A model generated the notes under the pieces. That model saw nothing but the letters and a program-made list of their open reading frames with translations. It was not told the DNA's origin and searched no databases. 64,000 nt of DNA, from assembly GCA_902762355.1 (NCBI GenBank), contig CACWNR010000003.1, positions 62,001-126,000 on the forward strand, in the 5' to 3' direction. Source of the DNA: an uncultured Bacteroidales bacterium. GTDB taxonomy: Bacteria; Bacteroidota; Bacteroidia; Bacteroidales; Paludibacteraceae. Shown piece after piece: positions 26,488-33,022 of the stretch; position 1 is the first letter of the stretch; the number at the start of each line of letters is the position of its first letter. A program made the translations under genes and the position numbers.

Positions 26488-26840
26488 AGTGACAAAGTTT
26501 ACTTAGTCCTTTTTACTCACTTTACCCTGTACCCCAAGCTTGTATTGTACTTGTATCCTACTTGTATTGTCGCCTACTTTTACTTGGTCCTTTTCTCTTC
26601 CGGTTTTGGTATAATCGGTTTTTGTCCTTATTATGTCCTACTTTTATGCAGGTTATTACCTGTTCAGAATTTTTACTTGTTCCCTTTTTGCTTAACTTGT
26701 TCCTTTTTTTATTCAACTTGTTCCCTTTCGGACTAAGCTTGTTCCTTTTTTATCCTCAAAGGGAACAACCCTCACATCTACCTTGTGTCTTTTTTATCTA
26801 CCTTGTGTCTTTTTTACCCAAAACCTCTTTCAAAAAAGAC
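26488..26840 (-). repeat. ACAAG-type degenerate repeat array, minus orientation
   Basis: Minus-strand units such as GGACTAAGT, ATACAAG, GGAACAAG and AGACACAAGGT, each preceded by a run of A, spaced roughly 14-22 nt. Related arrays are at 27665, 28385 and 33113 on the plus strand. Confidence 0.65.
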
Positions 26841-26857
26841 ACAACCCCTGTTTCCAT

Positions 26858-26910
26858 TCCCCTCATCCGTGTCGGGTGCAACTATTATATATTTTTGGTA
26901 TTTTTATTCA
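26858..26910 (-). repeat. Leader element copy 2 (orphan)
   Basis: Minus strand reads AATACC, A/T spacer, TAATAGTTGC, ACCCGACACGGATGAGGGG. It is almost identical to copy 3 (28682-28728) in inverted orientation, but no long gene follows. Confidence 0.75.
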
Positions 26911-27516
26911 TTTTTGAGATGATTGATTGGACTCTCTGGAGTCGATGGTTGGTTCGATAAGTCATGTTAAATTTATTTATAAATGCCTCTATTGGACCAC
27001 CATCTCTGTACGCGGTACACTAAGCAATCATCATTTTTCTTTTCTTCTGCCATATTTTTTTGCACTCTCCACGTGCGCACTTTTAAATATTTGTTTGACT
27101 CTTTTTACTTAGTCCCTTTCACCCCCGGCTTGGTACTTTTTTAAGTTAGCTTGGTGCTTTTTTGAGATCAACCGTTCTATATCCTCACACCCTGCTGTCC
27201 ACTTTTCGGTGCTTCCTCACCGAACTCTTCTTTCTCACTTTGTCTCTTGTCCCGACATTCCATGTCGGTCATTGTTTTTTGCATGAGATTTTTGAGATTT
27301 TTGAGACTTTTGGTCATAATCCATTTATTATCAGCCTTCTACAAAGTCTCATCAAAGTTTCAAAGTCTCAAAGTCTCATCGTATCCAGCTATGTCCACAA
27401 AACCGATCCCTTTTATGAGGCAAGTATGTACGAATGCCTGTTATTATTGTGTCCATCTTCATTAATAATTTTATGTTCTAAATTGCACTTATGTATTTAA
27501 TATACATATTTCGGCG

Positions 27517-27547
27517 CAAAGATACTGCTTTTTTTTGATATATGCAA
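27517..27547 (-). promoter_or_regulatory. Strong Bacteroidota promoter pointing at rdrA, with no adjacent gene
   Basis: Minus strand: TTG (27547-27545), 20-nt spacer, TATCTTTG (27524-27517). The first gene downstream is rdrA, about 1.1 kb away, so the promoter may drive a long structured leader or a separate RNA. Confidence 0.65.
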
Positions 27548-27869
27548 ATAAAATTGCAGGAATTTACATAATGCTAACCGAATTATCGAAAATTACACAT
27601 TTTGCACAGAATTTGTCAATTTTTACACATTTTGCCGTTCCACATAAAGGATCGGTTATTTTGACAAAAGCAAAAAGGAATCAGTAAAAAGGACCAAGCA
27701 AAATATGCTCCGGAAGGAGAAAAGAAATAGTGCTACTCGTAGGCACTCAAAAACATACGAAGACGAACATTGACATATTGGATTACCGAAAATCGCACAG
27801 ATATGTGTCACACAGCCTTGTGTCACACAACTTTGTGTTAATTTTATTTGCATATATCATTTTTTTGTT

Positions 27870-28148
27870 GTAGATGATCTTATCAATGAGAACAGCGCAT
27901 TGTTTATTCAACAAACAGAGCACTTGACGCCTTATCAGCTGAATTTCCTGAACGCAATGTTGAATGGCATACAATCTGACTTTGCCAAAGAGGCCACAAG
28001 AGGCCAATATCAATTGGGTTCTTATAGCAATATCGCTCGAGTAAAGACAGCGCTTATTGAGAAAGAACTGATTGACACCGAAAAGGGAAAGATAGTTTTT
28101 GCAGATCCGGTGTTCCCTCTGTGGCTACAAAGGAACATTAAGGCATAA
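27870..28148 (+). pseudogene. C-terminal remnant of an AAA ATPase (archaeal-type/DUF234-like)
   Basis: An open frame encodes D-D-L-I-N-E-N-S-A-L-F-I-Q-Q ... L-T-P-Y-Q-L-N-F-L ... L-G-S-Y-S-N-I-A-R-V-K-T-A-L ... K-G-K-I-V-F-A-D-P-V-F-P-L-W-L-Q-R-N. This is the winged-helix end found at the C-terminus of Bacteroidales AAA ATPases like the intact 46883-48049 gene. The P-loop part is absent. Upstream, a TTGCATATATC -33-like block is followed directly by the fragment, without a TAnnTTTG box. A TTG at 27900 could start an 82-residue peptide, but decay by internal deletion is more likely. It sits inside a small cassette bounded by complementary motifs (27778-27787 and 28175-28184). Confidence 0.65.
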
Positions 28149-28168
28149 CATTATACTCACACACTCTT

Positions 28169-28204
28169 ACAAGCGGTAATCCAAACAAGCGGGTTGCCGC
28201 TTGT
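28169..28204 (+). terminator. Hairpin after the ATPase remnant
   Basis: ACAAGCGGTAA (28169-28179) pairs with TTGCCGCTTGT (28194-28204). No strong T-run follows. Its left arm and loop contain GGTAATCCAA, the complement of 27778-27787. Confidence 0.6.
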
Positions 28205-28384
28205 TATATATATCTATATATAAATAAGGAAAAGGCGCAGGAAAAAATCTCTGCAAAAGAGCGAAGTGAAAAAAGGCGACATTTAAATGTCGGGGAATGG
28301 AAAGAAAGAATTAACGATGTCGGATAAGATCCGACGGAATGGACAAAATAGATAAAGTGCGCACGGAAGAGTGCAAAAAGAAAC

Positions 28385-28560
28385 AGAGGTTGTGTCTTTT
28401 TTGAGGAAAAGTTGGAGAAAAAAAAGATACAAGCTATAAAAAAAGACACAAGGTGAAAGGGAGGGTTGTTCCCTTTTTGGGCGAAAAAGGAACAAGTCGA
28501 GTAAAAAAGGGAACAAGCTTAGTCCGAAAAGGAATAAGTATAAGAGGGATAGGAACCCTA
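28385..28560 (+). repeat. ACAAG-type degenerate repeat array, plus orientation
   Basis: Units include AGATACAAG, AGACACAAGG, GGAACAAG (twice) and GGAATAAG, each preceded by poly-A. The section AGAGGTTGTGTCTTTTTTGA to GGGTTGTTCCCTTT is an inverted, diverged copy of 26690-26830. Confidence 0.65.
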
Positions 28561-28681
28561 CAGAGACGTCATCATCTCGGTCGGCATAGGCTCCCCGCCT
28601 GCCTTCCCTTTTCAAAGGCAAAAGCCGATTGCCTTCTCCAGGTCGCGAGATGGTCGTGGAAATGAATGCTAAATGAGTAAT

Positions 28682-28728
28682 AATACCAAAAATATATAAT
28701 AGTTGCACCCGACACGGATGAGGGTAAA
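28682..28728 (+). promoter_or_regulatory. Leader element copy 3, upstream of the membrane-protein operon
   Basis: AATACC, A/T spacer, TAATAGTTGC, ACCCGACACGGATGAGGG, TAAA. The GAGGG is followed 9 nt later by the ATG at 28734. It matches the rdrA leader (copy 1). Confidence 0.7.
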
Positions 28729-28733
28729 AAGAT

Positions 28734-28859
28734 ATGGCAGAAAACAACACTCCGATGCGTTCTCATGGAGAAACGAAAACATTTAGTAATGATAACGTTA
28801 ACGAGAACCATCGTTCAACGAATAGCCCCATCCAGAACACAATTGGACCGGAAGACTGA
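28734..28859 (+). CDS. 41-aa leader ORF before the membrane-protein operon
   Basis: ATG at 28734, 9 nt after the GAGGG of leader element copy 3. The product is hydrophilic: M-A-E-N-N-T-P-M-R-S-H-G-E-T-K-T-F-S, then an Asn-rich stretch ending I-G-P-E-D. It stops 25 nt before the ATG of the membrane protein. It may be a translated leader peptide, the first small protein of the operon, or a decayed gene start. No family recognised. The overlapping frame from 28765 (extra 40 residues of the next gene) is considered less likely. Confidence 0.45.
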   Translation: MAENNTPMRSHGETKTFSNDNVNENHRSTNSPIQNTIGPED

Positions 28860-28884
28860 GAATAAATTAAAATACCGAAAGGAT

Positions 28885-29934
28885 ATGAAAATTAAATTAA
28901 ATAAATGTAAATTTGCATTAGGCATGCTTTTATGGTTTATGATAGCCATAATAGTATGTGTATTAATAGGCGCTATATGCTATTTCTGCTATTATAAACC
29001 GTCGTTTACGGATGCTGAGCAAATGTCATTTTGGCAGTTTATTATCCAACCTCGCGAGCACCAAGCTTTCTTTTGGGGGATATTTAGTAGTGTACTTGGT
29101 GTGGTGTTTACCTTTTATTCTATCCGTCCTATATTTTCTATGAGTGAAGTGTTGGCGCGAGATAATAATGGAAGGCTACGTTTTCAAATTACCAATAAGT
29201 TGTGGTTTGCTGATTTATCAAATGTATCAATAGAAATGTATTATGTTCGCCACGAAGACAAGAATAATGACGAGCGTTATATTCCTATTGTCCTCCGAGA
29301 GGATAATGTTTCAATTATACGAAGTCGGTTAGATGGGCAGCAAGCTTGCAATTATATTGGGTTTACAGAGGCTGGGTTCCTTTGGGATAGCAGGTATGAT
29401 GTTATACGTTTCCGTGTGATTGCCACTCATTCGATTACTGGAGTTGTTCGTGTAATTGAAAAAGAATACACGCAAAAAAACATAGGAAGAGGTGTATTCC
29501 GTGATGGGAAGTTCGTTGCATATGAATCACTATACCCGACAACAAGTTGCAAGACCTGGCACGATGACATCAAAAAACGCTGCCATGCCATATGGGAAGT
29601 AAACGAAAATGTATTGCCAATCCTGCAATCTAGTAAGACTTTATTCCCGATTTCTCCTGAAGCATACAATGCTGCAAAGCAAGAACTTGAAAAGCTTCAA
29701 AATGACCCAATTAAGAAGGCATATTTCCCTTGTTTAGTTCAGAATGCTGATACCCTTGCGAGTATGTTAGAGAAGATTAATGAGTTGAAAGCGTTAAACA
29801 TTACCAATCTCAATCCAGACAACAAAAAGAAACGTGACGATATAGTCAATAAATTAAATGGATATTTGGTGTTTCTTACGCAAGAGATGGATGAAGATGT
29901 GTGGAACTTCTATAAGAATGATAATAGGGGCTGA
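28885..29934 (+). CDS. Two-TM membrane protein with cytosolic beta-rich domain (unknown)
   Basis: 349 aa from ATG at 28885; an upstream TTG-extended frame would only add a charged segment. TM1 spans ~11-36 and TM2 ~61-82. A beta-rich domain follows (~95-215) ending in the motif R-F-R-V-I-A-T-H-S-I-T-G-V-V (176-189) ... I-G-R-G-V-F-R-D-G-K-F-V (200-211). The last ~130 residues are helical and charged. The same domain and motif occur in the protein at 30491-31519, so the two are paralogues. The fold order (two TM helices, then a beta-sandwich with Y-I-P-I-V-L) vaguely recalls inward-rectifier channel C-domains; this is a guess. First long gene of the operon that shares the rdrA leader element. 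Confidence 0.65.
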   Translation: MKIKLNKCKFALGMLLWFMIAIIVCVLIGAICYFCYYKPSFTDAEQMSFWQFIIQPREHQAFFWGIFSSVLGVVFTFYSIRPIFSMSEVLARDNNGRLRFQITNKLWFADLSNVSIEMYYVRHEDKNNDERYIPIVLREDNVSIIRSRLDGQQACNYIGFTEAGFLWDSRYDVIRFRVIATHSITGVVRVIEKEYTQKNIGRGVFRDGKFVAYESLYPTTSCKTWHDDIKKRCHAIWEVNENVLPILQSSKTLFPISPEAYNAAKQELEKLQNDPIKKAYFPCLVQNADTLASMLEKINELKALNITNLNPDNKKKRDDIVNKLNGYLVFLTQEMDEDVWNFYKNDNRG

Positions 29935-29985
29935 TAAATACCCCTCCATGCAAAATATGATTTGAACCTTGAAAGGAACAGCATT

Positions 29986-30378
29986 ATGTTAACAGAAAAA
30001 GATAAAACCAATTTATTCAATGAAAAGAAGTTTTGCGTAGTACGGTTTTTCTACAAGCGAAAAATCATGAAAGGCCTTGATACTCTCATTAACCAAGCCG
30101 ATGAGATTTTAAAGAAGTTCCCAGAAGTTGACTTTAATAATGCTATTGAAACGGCATATCTATTAGGAAGTCGGTTGTTATTTGAGGAGCAGAAGTGGAA
30201 TCTCACGGTCGAAACCTATTTGGCGGAAATTTTTCATAGTTCCATCTCTGACCTTCAAAAGGAGCTAAATAGGGTAATCGCTCCAGATGCTATTTCGGAA
30301 TACGCGAAATCACGGTGGCGCATAGTAGCGAAGCGAAAGATTTTAATTGTGTTTCATGATGATTTGAAGAAAATATAA
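29986..30378 (+). CDS. Small hypothetical protein
   Basis: 130 aa from ATG at 29986, preceded by GAAAGGAAC. Mostly helical and charged, with no signal peptide or TM segment: M-L-T-E-K-D-K-T-N-L-F ... M-K-G-L-D-T-L-I-N-Q-A-D-E-I-L-K-K. An internal ATG at 30067 could give a ~103-aa form. It lies between the two paralogous membrane proteins, 51 nt after the first and 112 nt before the second. Function not recognised. Confidence 0.55.
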   Translation: MLTEKDKTNLFNEKKFCVVRFFYKRKIMKGLDTLINQADEILKKFPEVDFNNAIETAYLLGSRLLFEEQKWNLTVETYLAEIFHSSISDLQKELNRVIAPDAISEYAKSRWRIVAKRKILIVFHDDLKKI

Positions 30379-30490
30379 AATCCTGATAAATGATATAGTA
30401 GTCACAATGTACAGCTCTATGAATGTAAGGTCACAAATAATAGGGATGGAATAAACAGAGATAGAATAGGTATATATAATTAATAGTAAT

Positions 30491-31519
30491 ATGAAAAACT
30501 TTTTAAATCTTAAATGGCTTGTATTGTCTTTAGTGATGGTTTCCTTCGCAGTAGGAAACATCGCTGCAGACGTATCGCACGTAGAAACAGATAATACTTT
30601 TGTGCAAGCGGATAGTGCTGCTGTTGCTCAAGATTCAGCACAAAGTACAACCACTTGGGGCGTTAAGTTAGATAAGGTAATGGATCATCATCGTTTCTTG
30701 TTTAACATTATCACAAGCGCGTTGGCGGCCATCATTGTGTTGTTCTTTGTGTTTATTCTTCTACGCCCTCATATACACGTAAAGCCCATAGTTGCGATAC
30801 AAGAAAATCATAAATGGCAATTTTTGATAAAGAATTATGGGTTCTTCCCGTGCACAAATGTCCGTATACAAATCTCAAAAGTGGAATTTGACAAGAATGC
30901 AGATGAAACAGAACATGTTATTACGTTAGAAGATGGCAGCGATGTCTTTTTTGAGATCCGCGGTATTTTGCAGAGAGAGAACGATAATGAGTTGTTAATT
31001 AGTACAAAGGAGAGGAATGATTTGCCTCCCATGGTGCGTATTACCGTATTGGCGGAGCACTCTGTTTCGGGCATATCAACGGCATACAGTCATAATTTTA
31101 CCATGGCAGATATCCAAAGAGGAAGATACGAGCGTGGAGAGTTTGTCCCATTTAATAGCAGTTTCCCTTGCGTATTGATGAGAAAAAACAGTATGCGCTT
31201 AAAATGGATTCGCCGAACAATATTTGGAGTAATAGTTATCGCTACCTTACTTCTCTGCTTCTTAACAAATTTTGTTTGGTGGCAGATCGTAGTAGCGTGT
31301 TCTCTTATGATGGTCACTTTCGGCATGGTAATTCTCATATGGCAATTAGGTGTGCATAGTAGGGTTGGTGCTCATTCTTCCAGAGATCTTATCAAGTCCA
31401 TTCGGGCAATAATGATTATGCGTTCCGATTGCAAACCTAATTCGCTACAAGCACGCGCAGAAGATGCTGATTTTGAAGAGACTCCGAATCCGAAATCCAG
31501 AACACGAGTGAGGAAATAG
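30491..31519 (+). CDS. Membrane protein with signal peptide and the same beta-rich domain
   Basis: 342 aa. A hydrophobic N-terminus at 1-26 (possible signal peptide ending A-A-D), an acidic/Ala linker, TM ~68-91, then R-P-H-I-H-V and the beta-rich domain (~95-225). This has F-L-I-K-N-Y-G-F-F-P-C-T-N-V-R-I and the motif R-I-T-V-L-A-E-H-S-V-S-G-I (183-195) ... I-Q-R-G-R-Y-E-R-G-E-F-V (208-219). Both segments align with the 28885 protein. Two further TM helices follow (~242-262 and 264-285), and the C-terminal tail is basic. Together the pair could form a membrane-bound complex. Some RADAR loci carry an extra membrane protein, but I do not recognise this one as a known type. Confidence 0.65.
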   Translation: MKNFLNLKWLVLSLVMVSFAVGNIAADVSHVETDNTFVQADSAAVAQDSAQSTTTWGVKLDKVMDHHRFLFNIITSALAAIIVLFFVFILLRPHIHVKPIVAIQENHKWQFLIKNYGFFPCTNVRIQISKVEFDKNADETEHVITLEDGSDVFFEIRGILQRENDNELLISTKERNDLPPMVRITVLAEHSVSGISTAYSHNFTMADIQRGRYERGEFVPFNSSFPCVLMRKNSMRLKWIRRTIFGVIVIATLLLCFLTNFVWWQIVVACSLMMVTFGMVILIWQLGVHSRVGAHSSRDLIKSIRAIMIMRSDCKPNSLQARAEDADFEETPNPKSRTRVRK

Positions 31520-31585
31520 GTTCCTTATCTAGCGCACATATATACGCGAACAATAAAACGAATATAATATAAAAATCAAAATATT

Positions 31586-32062
31586 ATGAAACTGATAATT
31601 GCAAATAGAGGCGGGCATGATATTGGCAAAACAACGAGTATTAGAAATGCATTTAATGTATTGCAGGCGAAATACCCTATGACCACAACTGTGTATGAGC
31701 CTGTCGGAGTCTCCTCTTTCCCGATAGCAGGTGGAGAAGTTAAAGCTACTATAAAAATCGGAACTACGCTCGTTGGTATTGAGACACAAGGTGATCCTGG
31801 AAGTCGCATGCAACAATCAGTGGCAGATTTTATTGCTTGGGAATGTGAGATTATATTGGTAGCTTGTCGAAATCAAGGTGACACGATAAACACTATTACA
31901 AATTTAGAGAGTAATCATGGATATACGGTGCTTTGGTTGCAGAATGGCAAATGTACAGATACTGCATGTTGGCAAAAGTTAGAGGAAAAGTATGGGAATT
32001 GGATTGCCGACATTATTGAAAAATGCGCATTGACGAGAACGTTAAGTCCAACATATTTGTAA
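31586..32062 (+). CDS. Small P-loop NTPase of unknown role
   Basis: 158 aa. The P-loop is near the N-terminus (G-G-H-D-I-G-K-T-T-S, ~9-18), and a possible Walker B-like strand is at T-L-V-G-I-E-T-Q-G-D-P-G-S-R (~60-73). No membrane segment. It is the last gene of the four-gene plus-strand run beginning at 28885 and is followed by a hairpin at 32073-32096. It could be a kinase- or ParA-like regulator of the membrane proteins; that is inference. Confidence 0.6.
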   Translation: MKLIIANRGGHDIGKTTSIRNAFNVLQAKYPMTTTVYEPVGVSSFPIAGGEVKATIKIGTTLVGIETQGDPGSRMQQSVADFIAWECEIILVACRNQGDTINTITNLESNHGYTVLWLQNGKCTDTACWQKLEEKYGNWIADIIEKCALTRTLSPTYL

Positions 32063-32072
32063 ATATCACGGT

Positions 32073-32096
32073 CAAGGGATATTGGGTTATCCCTTG
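32073..32096 (+). terminator. Hairpin after the P-loop NTPase gene
   Basis: CAAGGGATA (32073-32081), loop TTGGGT, TATCCCTTG (32088-32096). No T-run, so possibly a Rho-independent-like or mRNA-protecting hairpin. Confidence 0.55.
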
Positions 32097-32289
32097 GTCA
32101 CTATGGTTCACGTGCGCACGCGGGCGTACCTTAAATAACAAGTAAATAATATAAAATACAATGAAAATATAGTGTTCGATCCTAACACTTAAAACTTTGG
32201 ATAATTGATCTTTGACATAGTGGAATTACCAAAAATGCAAGAAATAATCGTGCAAAAACTAAGAATCAGAACGATTTTTGCTTAAAAAC

Positions 32290-32320
32290 TTGCATATATC
32301 AATTTTTTGTAGTAATTTTG
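32290..32320 (+). promoter_or_regulatory. Promoter of the small-protein/DUF6169-like cassette
   Basis: TTG (32290-32292), 20-nt spacer, TAATTTTG (32313-32320). The first ATG after the expected start is 32356, which fixes the start of the small gene. Confidence 0.78.
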
Positions 32321-32355
32321 CAGCGCAAAATCAGAAACAACAAAATTTTGAGAAT

Positions 32356-32475
32356 ATGGAAGCAGTAATGTATCGTACTGCGGAAGAAAAACGTTCAGCT
32401 CGCAATCGCCTCATCGCAATCAAAACGGCAGTAGAGGAGCAGATGCGTCAACGAATGACAAAAATGGAGTGGTAA
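32356..32475 (+). CDS. 39-aa basic helical protein
   Basis: ATG at 32356, the first after the promoter; the longer frame from 32278 runs through the promoter and is rejected. Sequence M-E-A-V-M-Y-R-T-A-E-E-K-R-S-A-R-N-R-L-I then a second amphipathic helix ending K-M-E-W. The following gene starts one nucleotide after its stop, suggesting translational coupling. A short basic helix beside a larger acidic-neutral protein could be an antitoxin-like or adaptor peptide; no family recognised. Confidence 0.55.
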   Translation: MEAVMYRTAEEKRSARNRLIAIKTAVEEQMRQRMTKMEW

Positions 32476-32476
32476 C

Positions 32477-32959
32477 GTGAACTTCTTGTCCGCAGAGGAA
32501 ATAAACCAAACATCGCCCTACAAGGTTACGCAGGTTGATGAGATGTCCGTCCGGTTTTGTACGCAAAATGGTGTACACTATTGGGTGGGACTTGTTAATG
32601 ATATCTTTATCCTTACGGAGAATGGATACTATCTGTACTTGGTTAACGAGTCAGAAACAGCAGGAGAGGATCCGCTCGTCTATCAGACAGTCATAGCAAT
32701 TATTGCTAATTTCTTCTCACACTCTGCTATAGATGCGATGTTGTATATTTGTTCTCCTTCCGATAGCAAACAAGCCGCCCGTGCACGACTTTTTAAGCTG
32801 TGGTTCAATAAGACAGAAGGGGCGGAGAACTTTACATTAAATACATATTCTAATATTGAAGAGAATGTAGAGTATTTCTATGGCATCATTTTGCGCAAGG
32901 ACAATCCTTATCACGATAAAATGATAGACATATTCTTGGATTTCTTCTCAGACAAATAG
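32477..32959 (+). CDS. DUF6169-like hypothetical protein
   Basis: 160 aa from GTG at 32477, one nucleotide after the previous stop. Sequence features: Y-K-V-T-Q-V-D-E-M-S-V-R-F-C-T beta start, G-Y-Y-L-Y-L-V-N, then helices I-A-N-F-F-S-H-S-A-I-D-A-M-L-Y-I-C-S-P-S-D-S-K and a C-terminal H-D-K-M-I-D-I-F-L-D-F-F. The pattern recalls the Bacteroidota family DUF6169, whose function is unknown to me; the match is from memory. The gene sits with its 39-aa partner in a cassette bounded by TAGTGGAATTACC and its complement. Confidence 0.6.
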   Translation: MNFLSAEEINQTSPYKVTQVDEMSVRFCTQNGVHYWVGLVNDIFILTENGYYLYLVNESETAGEDPLVYQTVIAIIANFFSHSAIDAMLYICSPSDSKQAARARLFKLWFNKTEGAENFTLNTYSNIEENVEYFYGIILRKDNPYHDKMIDIFLDFFSDK

Positions 32960-32983
32960 GTTTAGGGAAGTATATTTCAACAC

Positions 32984-33022
32984 AAACGGTAATTCCACTA
33001 TCAAACGGAGTTGCCGTTTTTT
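32984..33022 (+). terminator. Terminator of the DUF6169-like cassette
   Basis: AAACGGTAA (32984-32992) pairs with TTGCCGTTT (33011-33019), with T-run to 33022. The loop contains the rest of GGTAATTCCACTA, complementary to 32218-32230. Confidence 0.7.

Larger units (their letters stand above)
26416..27516. other. Gene-free, repeat-rich spacer upstream of rdrA
   Basis: No convincing protein gene on either strand. It holds leader-element copies 1 and 2, minus-oriented ACAAG-type repeats (26488-26840 and 27100-27165), a CCGACAT/ATGTCGG hairpin near 27252-27268, and runs of short TTTTTGAGA and AAAGTCTCA repeats (27290-27380). A short frame METGVVSFLKEVLGKKDTR (minus, starting ~26853) follows element copy 2 but is not convincing. 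If the 27517 promoter is real, all of this would be transcribed as a leader of rdrA. Confidence 0.6.
27771..28204 (+). mobile_element. Small cassette X with complementary end motifs
   Basis: Starts TGACATATTGGATTACC (TTGGATTACC at 27778-27787) and ends in a hairpin whose left side and loop carry the complement GGTAATCCAA (28175-28184). The cargo is the decayed ATPase fragment. Cassette Y (32211-33022) has the same plan. Mobility is an inference. Confidence 0.4.
28205..28733. other. Gene-free repeat spacer
   Basis: Contains the palindrome CGACATTTAAATGTCG (28277-28292), a hairpin GTCGGAT/ATCCGAC (~28319-28335), a plus-oriented ACAAG-type array (~28385-28560), and leader-element copy 3 (28682-28728). 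Open frames here (such as a K-G-T-S-rich one from 28453) are read-outs of the repeats, not supported genes. Confidence 0.6.
32211..33022 (+). mobile_element. Small cassette Y with complementary end motifs
   Basis: Left end TTGACATAG then TGGAATTACC (TAGTGGAATTACC at 32218-32230); right end GGTAATTCCACTA (32988-33000) inside the terminal hairpin. Cargo is a promoter, a 39-aa gene and the DUF6169-like gene. Same plan as cassette X. Mobility is an inference. Confidence 0.4.

Noticed and set aside
26795..26853. 19-residue frame (minus) after leader element copy 2
   Set aside because: It follows GAGGGG and an ATG, but is very short and immediately becomes repeat sequence; it is probably a relic of the duplicated leader.
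26562..26960. F/L/V-rich open frame on the plus strand (132 residues)
   Set aside because: Produced by reading T-rich repeat units (TTGTTCC, TTTTTT) on the opposite strand of the ACAAG arrays; phases shift between units and no start signal is present.
27845..27878. Promoter for the ATPase remnant
   Set aside because: TTG and the 20-nt spacer are there, but the box reads TAGATGAT instead of TAnnTTTG, so it was not called.
28453..28665. 70-residue frame with repeated K-G-T-S
   Set aside because: A direct read-out of the ACAAG repeat array with no credible leader. It runs out of the array into unrelated sequence.
28885..31519. Calling the membrane proteins known RADAR accessory proteins or potassium channels
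   Set aside because: There is no selectivity-filter motif, and I could not match them to the small membrane partners described for RADAR; left as unknown.
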